A stretch of 35,420 nucleotides of DNA from JAMDCX01 sp049977145 (lineage in GTDB: Bacteria; Planctomycetota; Phycisphaerae; WQYP01). Shown here one piece after another: positions 1 through 7,722 of the stretch (position 1 is the first letter of the stretch; each line of letters opens with the position of its first letter). Location: positions 1 to 35,420 of the forward strand of contig JBMFGW010000028.1 of NCBI GenBank assembly GCA_049977145.1. Reading direction: 5' to 3'. Below the pieces are notes generated by a model. The model ran no database searches. It was not told where the DNA came from and saw only the letters and a program-made list of their open reading frames with translations. Position numbers and translations under genes: made by a program.

Positions 1-26
1 CCTGTCTGGTATACCCCAGACTCGGA

Positions 27-70
27 GGTGACACTTCTACTTCGGCTAAGCGGTGACAATTCTACTTCGG
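27..70. repeat. Two 19-bp direct repeats, IS-end-like
   Basis: GGTGACACTTCTACTTCGG at 27-45 recurs with one mismatch at 52-70 (period 25). Just before it, TCTGG and CCAGA form a short inverted pair around 5-20. Arrays of GTGACA..TCTACTT..GG units are typical of the ends of IS21-type insertion sequences, so the window may open at the edge of such an element. The transposase would lie outside the window. The IS21 assignment is an inference from memory of such ends. Confidence 0.45.
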
Positions 71-166
71 TACAACACAAAAATAATTAAGTGCATTGAA
101 AGATCTCTCTTCGGCGAGGTAAGATAGTACTATAGCGTGACTTCCAAATCGGCTCCTGCGTTAATG

Positions 167-225
167 GCGGACAAGCAGAATTCGGAAGGGCGTTTGTGGC
201 CCTCAAAAGCCGAAGTCGCGCTGTA
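167..225. repeat. Dispersed repeat, copy 1 (right half)
   Basis: This 59-nt stretch aligns with 24400-24459 at about 80% identity, with one gap. It runs from GCGGA to a shared AAGTCGCGCTGTA end. It lies in the spacer upstream of the exonuclease gene. No protein function is evident on either strand. It is one of at least three related intergenic segments in the window. Confidence 0.5.
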
Positions 226-295
226 GTAATAGGGCTCGTTACCGGAGACGGTCAACTGATTTGACAGATTGATGAATACCGCATGGAGGCATCCG

Positions 296-865
296 ATGGA
301 ATTTACCGCTATTGATTTTGAAACTGCCAACCAGAATCGGCATAGTGCCTGCGCTGTCGCGTTGGTGCGGGTGAAGAACGGTAAGGTGGTTGAGCGATTC
401 AGCACGCTCATTAAACCGCCGCCGGGAGATTTTATGTTCACCTATATTCACGGCATAACGCCTAACGCTGTGCGGGATGCCAAAACATTTCAGCAGTTAT
501 GGCCTCGGATAAAGAAGTGCTGCGATGCCACACCGTTGCTGGCCGCGCACAATGCGACGTTTGATCGTGGCGTTCTGATGTCCTGCTGCGGCTATTATGG
601 CATTGAGCCGGCACCCTATACGTTTGCCTGTACTGTACAACTGGCACGAAGCGTCTGGCCGCAATTGCCGCGCCACAGCTTGGATATCGTATGCAGCTAT
701 CTGAAGATTCCACTTAATCACCATGAAGCAGAGTCTGATGCCGAGGCCTGTGCAAAGATACTATTGCATGCCCTTAAAGCGGGATTCCCTGTCGATCAGC
801 TTGGCAGCGTAACACGCAGCGGCAACCGCTACACCCCCAAAAAATTACGCCCCTCTCCAAAATAG
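296..865 (+). CDS. DnaQ-like 3'-5' exonuclease (DEDDh)
   Basis: A 189-residue exonuclease-domain protein of the DEDDh fold shared by DNA polymerase III epsilon and stand-alone repair nucleases. Visible motifs are Exo I AIDFETAN (Asp7, Glu9), Exo II HNATFDRGVL (Asp90) and Exo III with His143 and Asp148 in HHEAESDAEAC, so the catalytic set looks complete. It probably degrades DNA or RNA 3' ends using two metal ions; the exact substrate cannot be told. The ATG at 296 is chosen because GGAGG sits at 285-289, 6 nt upstream, and the fold starts at once. An in-frame TTG at 269 would add nine unsupported residues. It has a basic C-terminal tail and no polymerase or helicase domain attached. It appears monocistronic, followed by a structured spacer. 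Confidence 0.85.
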   Translation: MEFTAIDFETANQNRHSACAVALVRVKNGKVVERFSTLIKPPPGDFMFTYIHGITPNAVRDAKTFQQLWPRIKKCCDATPLLAAHNATFDRGVLMSCCGYYGIEPAPYTFACTVQLARSVWPQLPRHSLDIVCSYLKIPLNHHEAESDAEACAKILLHALKAGFPVDQLGSVTRSGNRYTPKKLRPSPK

Positions 866-869
866 TCGG

Positions 870-929
870 TGGCGCCAACCAATGTCACGATGCCGCCTCG
901 TCGGCGGTGACCGGCAAACCGGTTGGCCA
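870..929. other. Long interrupted hairpin after the exonuclease gene
   Basis: Three nested pairings can be read. TGGCGCCAACC (870-880) pairs with GGTTGGCCA (921-929) with one bulge; GTCAC (884-888) pairs around TGAC (908-911); GCCGCC (892-897) pairs with GGCGG (903-907) over a small loop. There is no T-run, so it is not a classical intrinsic terminator. It could act as a 3' RNA stabiliser for the upstream gene. The rest of the spacer to 1155 holds a 16-bp tandem repeat and no gene. Confidence 0.4.
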
Positions 930-1040
930 GAATCTTTCGTCAGCAAAGTCCGCCAGCCCTGTGAAGGCAGACTGATCAATCCCCGCAAAGATTCGTTCAT
1001 CAGAATTCGTCGCTGGGGCTTTTAGTGCAATGCTACCAAC

Positions 1041-1072
1041 GTTGCAGTACTGTCATGTTGCAGTACTGTCAT
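1041..1072. repeat. Perfect 16-bp tandem duplication upstream of the module operon
   Basis: GTTGCAGTACTGTCAT occurs twice with no gap (1041-1056 and 1057-1072). A near-palindrome, TTGCGAATTGCAA, follows at 1105-1117. Both lie 85-115 nt and 40-50 nt upstream of the start at 1156, where a promoter and operator would be expected. Regulatory use is conjecture. Confidence 0.6.
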
Positions 1073-1155
1073 GCGAGACGCATAATAAGAGAGAAAGTAT
1101 CCTGTTGCGAATTGCAACATTGCTTATCAACGCCTTAACCGCAGAGGTGCCTGCC

Positions 1156-2673
1156 ATGCCGGAAAGCGTAGTTCGCCAGCGGCCCGCTGCTTGGAAGTAT
1201 CGCGTAGCCGTGATGCTGGGATCGGTAATTATAGCATCAGCGGGCTTGTATTATTGCTATGGCAAACGACCAACGGCCAAGTTGCAAATTATTATGCACG
1301 CATCGCCCGGTGCTGCCGCGCCTAAACCCGCGCAATTATCCGTATGGATAGACAGTTTGATCAGCCCCGATACAGCCACATGGGAAAATGCCGACAAGCA
1401 ACTGATTGCCGCCGGTGATGCTGCGCTGCCGGCATTGGAAAAAAGTTTCAGGGGCCTCACGACGCCGCCGCTGCGCCGGAAGTTGCGTTCAATCCGTGCG
1501 GCCATCACCCGCGCGGACGTGCTGCGCGGGCCGTTGGTTACGCTCAAGTTACACCATGCAACATTGCGGCAAGTAATTAACCGCCTTTGCCTCCCGGTGG
1601 GAATCCATCCGGAGTTCTATCCGCTTTTTGCGTCCGGAGCACCCATCCCGCCGATGTTTGACCATCTGTACCTCTCCGCCGATGTTGAACGCCAACCCTT
1701 TTGGGCGGTGATACGCCGGCTGTACCAAGTGACCGGCGTAAGCCCCGGCCCCGGATTTTTTGACCAAGTGCTGCATTTTGGCACTGGCCGGTTCAGCGGT
1801 TCCTTGGAAAATAATTCGGTGGATGTATCTGGGCCGTTCATGTTCGTGCTCCAGTTCCCAGACGAACGGTGGGGCGGACGTAAGGCTGCCCCTAATCCCC
1901 GCGCAAAACATTCATCCTCTACGGTAGTTTTGCGGCGCAGGGCAGTGGGCATTGTGGAACCGGTTATTAAGTCCAACCCGCAGCAGATCCAACTGAGCCT
2001 CGATATGCTGTGGTGCCCGGCAGGCAATCGCTTAACCCGTCTGGGGCCTCTACGCCATCTGCAAGCGGTGGACAGCGCCGGAAAATCCATTCTTCTTTTT
2101 AAGAAAACTTTTCAGCAGCAATTCCGGCAATGGAATCAAAACAGACAGGTAGAATTCACCGGCTCTCTTGTATTGAGACGGCCGAAGGCGGGAATAAAGA
2201 CTATTGCAATGATTCGTGGAAGCGTGCCGATCATCATGTCTTTCGATCCATTGACGCGGCAAATTAATAATCTGGCCTCTGGTAAAGCTTCTCTGGACAT
2301 CAGGGGGTTACATTTCATATTTGGTAAACCAAAGCCGGCCCCGGCGGCTCGGACAATTCCTTCCCTTACGGTTTGGGCCGTGCCGCTGGCGATCCGCGCA
2401 AATATGCTTGATCGGCGGAGTGCGAAGTTGCTGGCGGAGTTCCTGCACAGTCTGCAAAATACCAGAGAACATGCACTGATGTTTAAGAGTGCAAACGGAA
2501 AGTATGGCTGGGCGCAAGTAATATCCCGCAGCAGTAATATGGGAACCCCTTACCGCTACAGTTTTGAAACCAGCGGACCGGTTCCGGTTTCAGCACGCGT
2601 GAGAATATACCGGCAAAGATCGATAAAAATGAACGTATCCTTTGCGTTTAGAAACGTACCGTTGCCGCAATAG
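1156..2673 (+). CDS. Membrane-anchored protein with one copy of the repeated module
   Basis: A 505-residue protein of unknown function. A cytoplasmic basic stretch is followed by one transmembrane segment (about residues 13-36), then an outside region. From about residue 59 it carries one copy of the module found three times in the next gene. The copy has a helical part with SVWIDSL and QLIAAGDAA, then ADVLRGPLVTLKL, NRLC..GI, ERQPFWAVIRRLYQVTGV, a beta-rich segment and a closing VSFAFRNVPLP. The ATG at 1156 is preferred (AGAGGTG at 1143-1149, then the membrane anchor) over an in-frame ATG at 1030 that would prepend 42 residues and read through the 16-bp tandem repeat. The next gene starts 28 nt downstream with its own ribosome binding site, so the two probably form an operon. 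No catalytic motif is recognisable. Confidence 0.75.
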   Translation: MPESVVRQRPAAWKYRVAVMLGSVIIASAGLYYCYGKRPTAKLQIIMHASPGAAAPKPAQLSVWIDSLISPDTATWENADKQLIAAGDAALPALEKSFRGLTTPPLRRKLRSIRAAITRADVLRGPLVTLKLHHATLRQVINRLCLPVGIHPEFYPLFASGAPIPPMFDHLYLSADVERQPFWAVIRRLYQVTGVSPGPGFFDQVLHFGTGRFSGSLENNSVDVSGPFMFVLQFPDERWGGRKAAPNPRAKHSSSTVVLRRRAVGIVEPVIKSNPQQIQLSLDMLWCPAGNRLTRLGPLRHLQAVDSAGKSILLFKKTFQQQFRQWNQNRQVEFTGSLVLRRPKAGIKTIAMIRGSVPIIMSFDPLTRQINNLASGKASLDIRGLHFIFGKPKPAPAARTIPSLTVWAVPLAIRANMLDRRSAKLLAEFLHSLQNTREHALMFKSANGKYGWAQVISRSSNMGTPYRYSFETSGPVPVSARVRIYRQRSIKMNVSFAFRNVPLPQ

Positions 2674-2701
2674 TGAAGATATACGGGTAAGGAGAATCTA
2701 A

Positions 2702-5700
2702 ATGCCGATACCAGGAACCAGCGCCCGTAGAACGGTCATAGTGGCCGCCGTATTTACCACAGTGTCCGCCGCGTGCTCATTGATCCAAGCCGCGGGCGTA
2801 GCCGGAAAGCAGTTGGCTGCGCCGCCAACCGGACTCCAACCCATCAACATGCCAGCCACGCCGCCACTGTCGGCGCCCACGACAGCGCAAATCGCCGCGT
2901 GGATTCACGCCTTGACCGGGAACAACTCCGTTGCGCAAAAATACGCAGCTCAACATCTGATCGCGGCTGGCGATCCTGCCACGCCATTGCTCACCGCGGC
3001 TCAAAGCGGGGCAACGTCAAAACCAGTTGCCAAGCGACTCCGGTACGTACTTCATGCCATTGCCCTGGCGGATGCCTTGCACGGCCCGCTGATAACCCTG
3101 CGCAGTAAAAGTTGTACGCTCCTCAGCTTGCTGAATTCTGTCTGCGCGAGTCCCGGCATGTGGTGTCAGTTGCCCAGAAATTGCAAACGCCTTTCAGAGC
3201 ATTTTGATGTCAATATTCAGCGGCAATTATTCTGGAACGTCTTATTGCGGATAGCAAGGGCGACGGGGATAAGCCCGTCGCAAGGAGACCCGCACAGCCT
3301 GTTATTCAGCAGGCACGGCCTATTCAGCAATGGATCGCGGATTGCGGTAAATGGCGCATTTGCCGTGGTTATAAAATCGGCATCGTTAAAATCCGCAAAA
3401 CAGCGCACGAAATCGGGGCAGAAAGGTTGCGATTGCCAACTTAATTGCAATACACTCTGGGTTCCGACGAAAAAGGCCTTCGTCCAGGTCGGATCGCCGA
3501 AAGTCGTGTCGGCATCGGAACATGGCGGACACCAGTTCTCCGCCTCCGGCGGCTTTTTTACTCCGGGTTACTACGGTGTGCCCGTCGGGCAGATCATATC
3601 CGGTTATCCGGGAACCTTGAACATTGGACCGATTGCTCGCACATCGCATGAAATTGTCAGGCTGGTCGTGAACGCACCAGTAGCCGTGTCTATGAATCCG
3701 GAAATTCAGAGCGCCAATAACCTGAATTCCGGTCGGGCGGAAATTGATGCAGATGGAATGCGGTTTCTGTTTGGTCGGCCAAGGCCGGCAAAGGGGCAGT
3801 GGGGCGTTACAATGACTATTATCACCCCGCCCTGGTTGGCAAAATCACTGCCGGTCCGCGCGTTTCTGTCGCGGATGAATTTCTTTTCTCCTAAGCCGTT
3901 TGTCTTTACAACAGCGGACGGCAATCCGATTGAAAATCCAAACGGCTTCGGCGGTGCGTATGTTAAACCGGACCAGTATGAATACGTCTTTCCGCTGACA
4001 TCTAAACCGGTGGGCGTCTTTGTTAAAACATACGCCCGCATGGTCGCAGTCAACGTACCGTTTGTGTTTAAACGCATCTCTATTCCATTGTCCAGCAATT
4101 CTCCGTCCTCGCCTCAGGCAGCCCAACCGCCGATGGTTATCCTGCAGGATATAAAGGTGCGGTCCCAGCCGCCGAAATCGGTGGCTGTCAAACAGATAGT
4201 CATGCTGGCTCAATCACATTCGGCGGCAGCGTCCCCGACGCTTGTGCCGAATTGGATTCACAATCTCGCCAGCCCGAATCCCTCATTGCGCACCGATGCC
4301 ATGAAGCAATTGGGTCTGGCTGGCGATGCGGCAGAGCCGGCCATTAAAACGGCCTTGAATGGTTGGACCACGCCGCAGATGCGTCGGGACATGCGAGAAG
4401 TGCTTAACAAGATCGCGCAAGGCGATGCGGTCCGGGGGCCGCTGGTAAGCCTGAAACTGACCAATGCTCCCCTGCGCACCATTCTGACGCAGCTTTGTGC
4501 GCAAGCTGGTTTCTCTGCCGAGTTTGTTGACATCCACCTTCCGATCGACGCACGTCGCCTTACCATGAATGTTCAGCGTCAGGCTTTCTGGAAGGTCATC
4601 CAGCGCATTGCCAGGCTCACAGGCGTGGTCCCGGCGGATAATGATTACTGGGGGACAGGATTATTTACCTTTTACCGGCCCGGCCCTTTTAACCCAAGCA
4701 CACCCGTGTACACACATGGATCGCTTTTGCTGGTTGTTCAGAGTTCTTCCGTCGCGCAGACCTTAAATTTTGACGCGGCACCCGGCCATCGTACTGTCGG
4801 CGGATTCAGTTTGAACATCCAGGGCTTTTGGGCACTGGGTAATACCCAGATCGTCCAGTTTGGCCCGGTGACATTCCGTCGGGCCGTTGACAATCATGGC
4901 AGATCGCTTCTGGCGTCCAAGTCGGCGTCGGTTATGGTGCCACTGCCTGGGGCAAAATATGAATTTTCTTTTGGCCCCGTGTTGAATTGGCCTTTTCCCG
5001 ACAGCAGTAAGATTCGTGATCTGCAAGGCGAACTGCCCATCACTCTGGCTGTTGCACCCCGCCTCCGGCAAGTCGGCTCTTTGAACCGTGGAAAAGCGTT
5101 CATACAGGACGCTGGCATACAAATCAGTATCGGTAAGCCAACCGGAGTTGTCAAAAATGTGTCAGATCCGCGGCACGATATCTGCACAATTACCATAAGC
5201 GTTAAGCCGGGTAGCAACGGGACCGACTCGCCAGTATCAAACTTTTTTATGCAATCCTTGCCGCAGGGCACATCGTTTGGCTACACCCCCAGCATCGGCG
5301 GCGTGTTGGGCTTTAAAAGTAAATCGGGACGGAATCTATGGTGCCGCGTCTGGAAACAGGCAGCTGGCCCGGGCTGGAATTACAAAGTATATGTTCATGG
5401 CGGACTGCCGGTAACGGCATGGGCAAAGTTCTACTCCCATTTTATTCGCGTGCACGTACCGTTTAGTTTTCACAATCTCCCGATTCCCGCCAGCTCTGAC
5501 ACGGTGGCTAAACCGATGGCCGCGCCCAGCCAGGTGCCTTCCCATGTTCTCCATCCGGCAGAGCTTACGATGCTTGCTTCGCGCGGCCCAGCGGTCTCCG
5601 AAAAGCAAATATCCCGATGGATACGCCAACTGACCCTGGGGCCGTCGGCCACTGGGCAAACGGCAATGCGACATTTAATCGCCGCAGGTCATGCTGCCAC

Positions 5701-6853
5701 GGGTTCCATTCAGAGGGAACTCGCCCGCAACCGTCATCCATCGGTACACCGGCAATTATTGGCCGTTCTCGATGCCATCGCAGCCAGCACGGACTTGCGC
5801 GGCCCGCTGGTTTCTCTGAATTTAAAACATGTATCCGTTAATCAGGCAGTGATGCAACTGTGCTCAAAAGTCGGAATTACGGCACATTACAATCAATCAT
5901 TGGTGTGGCCCAGGATGACATTCAACATTCGCCGCCAGCCATTTTGGCAGGTACTGCGGCGCATCGCCGACATCACGAATATCGGCCCGATTGGAAACAA
6001 TTACAACAACTATCGCCTACAATTCGGCCACCCAAACCTTTTTGCCCCCGGCGTTCCCATGGTAGTTCACGGAGCATGCATGCTGGCTATACAATCCATT
6101 CGGCGCTATCAGAATCAGTGGTTGACGAAGGTCGATCCCGCTAATAAAAAGCGAAACTTTGCGGCAACCTGCTTTGTGTTATGGGCACCGACGCGAAAAC
6201 AGATCCTTGAACAGGTCGGCGGTTGGCGTGCGAAAGAAGTTATCACCGATTCTCATGGCAAAGTGTTATTGGTCGCCCCCATTAAGGCCTCGCAAAACGT
6301 CTGGCCCCATAAGCGAGCCGATGCCCTGTTTCCATTTCAGCTTCATTTGCCATGGCCGCCGCCCGGTTCCGCCGCCTTGGCTTTGCACGGTACTTTACGT
6401 GTGTATCTATCCAGTAATATACAAACCATGCACCTTGGCAACCTGAAGCTCGGTCACATCGCTTTGACCGATGATGGCATGACCCTGAAATTTGAAAAGT
6501 TGCAGCGGATTGCCGGCGGATGGAGGATTTGCTTGGATATAGGTGTGATCCAGGGCTTCTCATACCACGGCAAAACCAGCCATTGGCTGGCCTTCGCTCA
6601 GATACCTATCGAACACCGTTTTACGAGCCATCTTTTCGGAGGTAAGGAATTCACGTTATATGACGCTGCCGGTCATCCACTGCGTATCACTGGTCACACC
6701 GGTGGGGTATTGACCAACCGCGGCTGGGGTTATTACCGCTACACCCTGAATATTGTCGGGGCTGCGCCTGCAAGCGCTACGATAAAGTTTTTTACCCGAA
6801 CCGTGGTGGTAAAGGTTCCTTTTGATTTCCAGAATCTGCCCATACTACGCTGA
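2702..6853 (+). CDS. Secreted 1383-aa protein of three tandem modules
   Basis: An exported protein of unknown function. A signal peptide (Arg9-Arg10, hydrophobic core about 11-30) leads to three homologous modules at roughly residues 62-465, 512-930 and 967-1383, joined by Pro/Ala/Ser-rich linkers. Each module has, in order: a WIxxL helix; LIAAGDAA or close; a DxxRGPLVSLxL strand; an LCxxxG turn; a RQxFWxVLxRIAxxTGI segment; a long beta-rich region; and an end like VPFxFxNLPIP (about 451-463, 917-929, 1370-1382). The first parts resemble a HEAT-like helical pair followed by a secretin-N/STN-like beta-alpha-beta unit; this is inference. AAGGAG at 2689-2694 lies 7 nt before the ATG. No protease, hydrolase or metal-binding motif was seen, so a structural or binding role at the cell envelope is more likely than catalysis. 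Confidence 0.85.
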   Translation: MPIPGTSARRTVIVAAVFTTVSAACSLIQAAGVAGKQLAAPPTGLQPINMPATPPLSAPTTAQIAAWIHALTGNNSVAQKYAAQHLIAAGDPATPLLTAAQSGATSKPVAKRLRYVLHAIALADALHGPLITLRSKSCTLLSLLNSVCASPGMWCQLPRNCKRLSEHFDVNIQRQLFWNVLLRIARATGISPSQGDPHSLLFSRHGLFSNGSRIAVNGAFAVVIKSASLKSAKQRTKSGQKGCDCQLNCNTLWVPTKKAFVQVGSPKVVSASEHGGHQFSASGGFFTPGYYGVPVGQIISGYPGTLNIGPIARTSHEIVRLVVNAPVAVSMNPEIQSANNLNSGRAEIDADGMRFLFGRPRPAKGQWGVTMTIITPPWLAKSLPVRAFLSRMNFFSPKPFVFTTADGNPIENPNGFGGAYVKPDQYEYVFPLTSKPVGVFVKTYARMVAVNVPFVFKRISIPLSSNSPSSPQAAQPPMVILQDIKVRSQPPKSVAVKQIVMLAQSHSAAASPTLVPNWIHNLASPNPSLRTDAMKQLGLAGDAAEPAIKTALNGWTTPQMRRDMREVLNKIAQGDAVRGPLVSLKLTNAPLRTILTQLCAQAGFSAEFVDIHLPIDARRLTMNVQRQAFWKVIQRIARLTGVVPADNDYWGTGLFTFYRPGPFNPSTPVYTHGSLLLVVQSSSVAQTLNFDAAPGHRTVGGFSLNIQGFWALGNTQIVQFGPVTFRRAVDNHGRSLLASKSASVMVPLPGAKYEFSFGPVLNWPFPDSSKIRDLQGELPITLAVAPRLRQVGSLNRGKAFIQDAGIQISIGKPTGVVKNVSDPRHDICTITISVKPGSNGTDSPVSNFFMQSLPQGTSFGYTPSIGGVLGFKSKSGRNLWCRVWKQAAGPGWNYKVYVHGGLPVTAWAKFYSHFIRVHVPFSFHNLPIPASSDTVAKPMAAPSQVPSHVLHPAELTMLASRGPAVSEKQISRWIRQLTLGPSATGQTAMRHLIAAGHAATGSIQRELARNRHPSVHRQLLAVLDAIAASTDLRGPLVSLNLKHVSVNQAVMQLCSKVGITAHYNQSLVWPRMTFNIRRQPFWQVLRRIADITNIGPIGNNYNNYRLQFGHPNLFAPGVPMVVHGACMLAIQSIRRYQNQWLTKVDPANKKRNFAATCFVLWAPTRKQILEQVGGWRAKEVITDSHGKVLLVAPIKASQNVWPHKRADALFPFQLHLPWPPPGSAALALHGTLRVYLSSNIQTMHLGNLKLGHIALTDDGMTLKFEKLQRIAGGWRICLDIGVIQGFSYHGKTSHWLAFAQIPIEHRFTSHLFGGKEFTLYDAAGHPLRITGHTGGVLTNRGWGYYRYTLNIVGAAPASATIKFFTRTVVVKVPFDFQNLPILR

Positions 6854-6856
6854 TAT

Positions 6857-7208
6857 GGAAAAATTGCCACCATGTTCTTGTAGTTTCCTTGAATTTCGGG
6901 ATCAAGTTAACTTTGGCTTGGCAAACCGCTTGTCAATCTGCCACCTTATCGGTAAAAGTACTTACCATGAAAGATAGAAAACCAAACAGCCCATCCACCA
7001 TCAGAAGAACCGATTCGGGCGATCTGACCGATCCCGCTATTAAGCAGGCCGTTGCCGAACTTCTTGCCGGCCGGGGCGTGGCAATTTTTCCGGGCAGCCT
7101 TAAAAGCTCCGCACAATATAGCCCAATTATGGCCATGGCAAGACTGTTTCCTGAATAAAAGCGGGTGAGGACACCCGCGCTCCCAGCGGTGCCGGGAAAA
7201 ATTGCCAC
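6857..7208. repeat. 14-bp direct repeats bounding a ~324-bp segment
   Basis: GGAAAAATTGCCAC is found exactly at 6857-6870, just after the stop of the module gene, and again at 7195-7208. The DNA between them holds only a short doubtful ORF and a perfect GCGGGTG/CACCCGC hairpin at 7161-7178. The pair could be a duplication scar or sites of recombination. The rest of the gap to 7336 shows no recognisable gene. Confidence 0.4.
6967..7158 (+). CDS. Short hypothetical ORF, doubtful
   Basis: A 63-codon frame from the ATG at 6967. There is no ribosome binding site before it. The middle (AIKQAVAELLAGRGVAIFP) faintly recalls the N-terminus of Sua5/YrdC threonylcarbamoyl-AMP synthases, but the following TETVYGLG-type motif is missing and the frame soon ends. 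It lies inside the segment bounded by the 14-bp repeats. It is either a decayed gene fragment or a chance frame; a functional product is unlikely. Confidence 0.2.
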   Translation: MKDRKPNSPSTIRRTDSGDLTDPAIKQAVAELLAGRGVAIFPGSLKSSAQYSPIMAMARLFPE

Positions 7209-7335
7209 ACCCGCCGGCCGGCCTATTGCAAAATCTGATCAACCCAAGGTACGAGACTTACTTCTCTAAGCCACAACGAGTTGGAAAAGGCAAAGGAGAT
7301 ACTCAAGAACCGGTTTGAATTATCACTAGGGTGTG

Positions 7336-7575
7336 CTACGGCTTCCGGATCAGATTATTTGGATCACCAATTTCATCAGGTGTCACAATCACCGGACCAA
7401 GCGGGTAGAATGTATTAAATGATTTTCCGTGGCACCATTGTGATCCACCGCGTTGGATTTGCCAGTCGCGGGCGGAAATATCATTGGCGGCGGTAAATCC
7501 CAATATATTTTCCAGCGCCTTCTCCGCCGCCATATTTCTGTCCCAACAGCTTCCTGGTAAAGTGGTAAGCACATT
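7336..7575 (-). pseudogene. Fragment of a fumarylacetoacetate hydrolase family gene
   Basis: About 75 codons on the minus strand match the core of the FAH fold (bacterial isomerases/hydrolases of acylpyruvates and hydroxyhepta-dienedioates). Visible pieces are AAEKALENILGFTAAND, ISARDWQ, QWCHGKSF, TFYPLGPVIVT and DEIGDPNNL. A stop follows directly at 7336-7338 where the family would continue with a further ~80 residues. The N-terminal region, including the metal-binding glutamates, has no counterpart. The upstream part of the frame (to 7671) does not resemble the family. It therefore looks like a relic truncated at both ends, lying between the module operon and proA, with no start signal. Confidence 0.65.
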
Positions 7576-7722
7576 GTTGTCGGGATTAAGAAAATGTATG
7601 ACAATATGGTGATTGTGACCCGCAGCCTGACCGAGTAAGGTGCCATAAAAATATGTGGTGCGTGGTCGCATGGCGTTAATATGCTAAAATAAACCTCAGT
7701 TAAGGAACACCATGGAGTTGCT

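Noticed and set aside
1617..2090. 157-codon minus frame inside the first module gene
   Set aside because: The plus-strand frame carries the module shared with the neighbour gene, so the minus frame is a by-product.
7161..7178. Terminator hairpin GCGGGTG/CACCCGC
   Set aside because: The stem is perfect, but no T-run follows and no convincing gene ends there.
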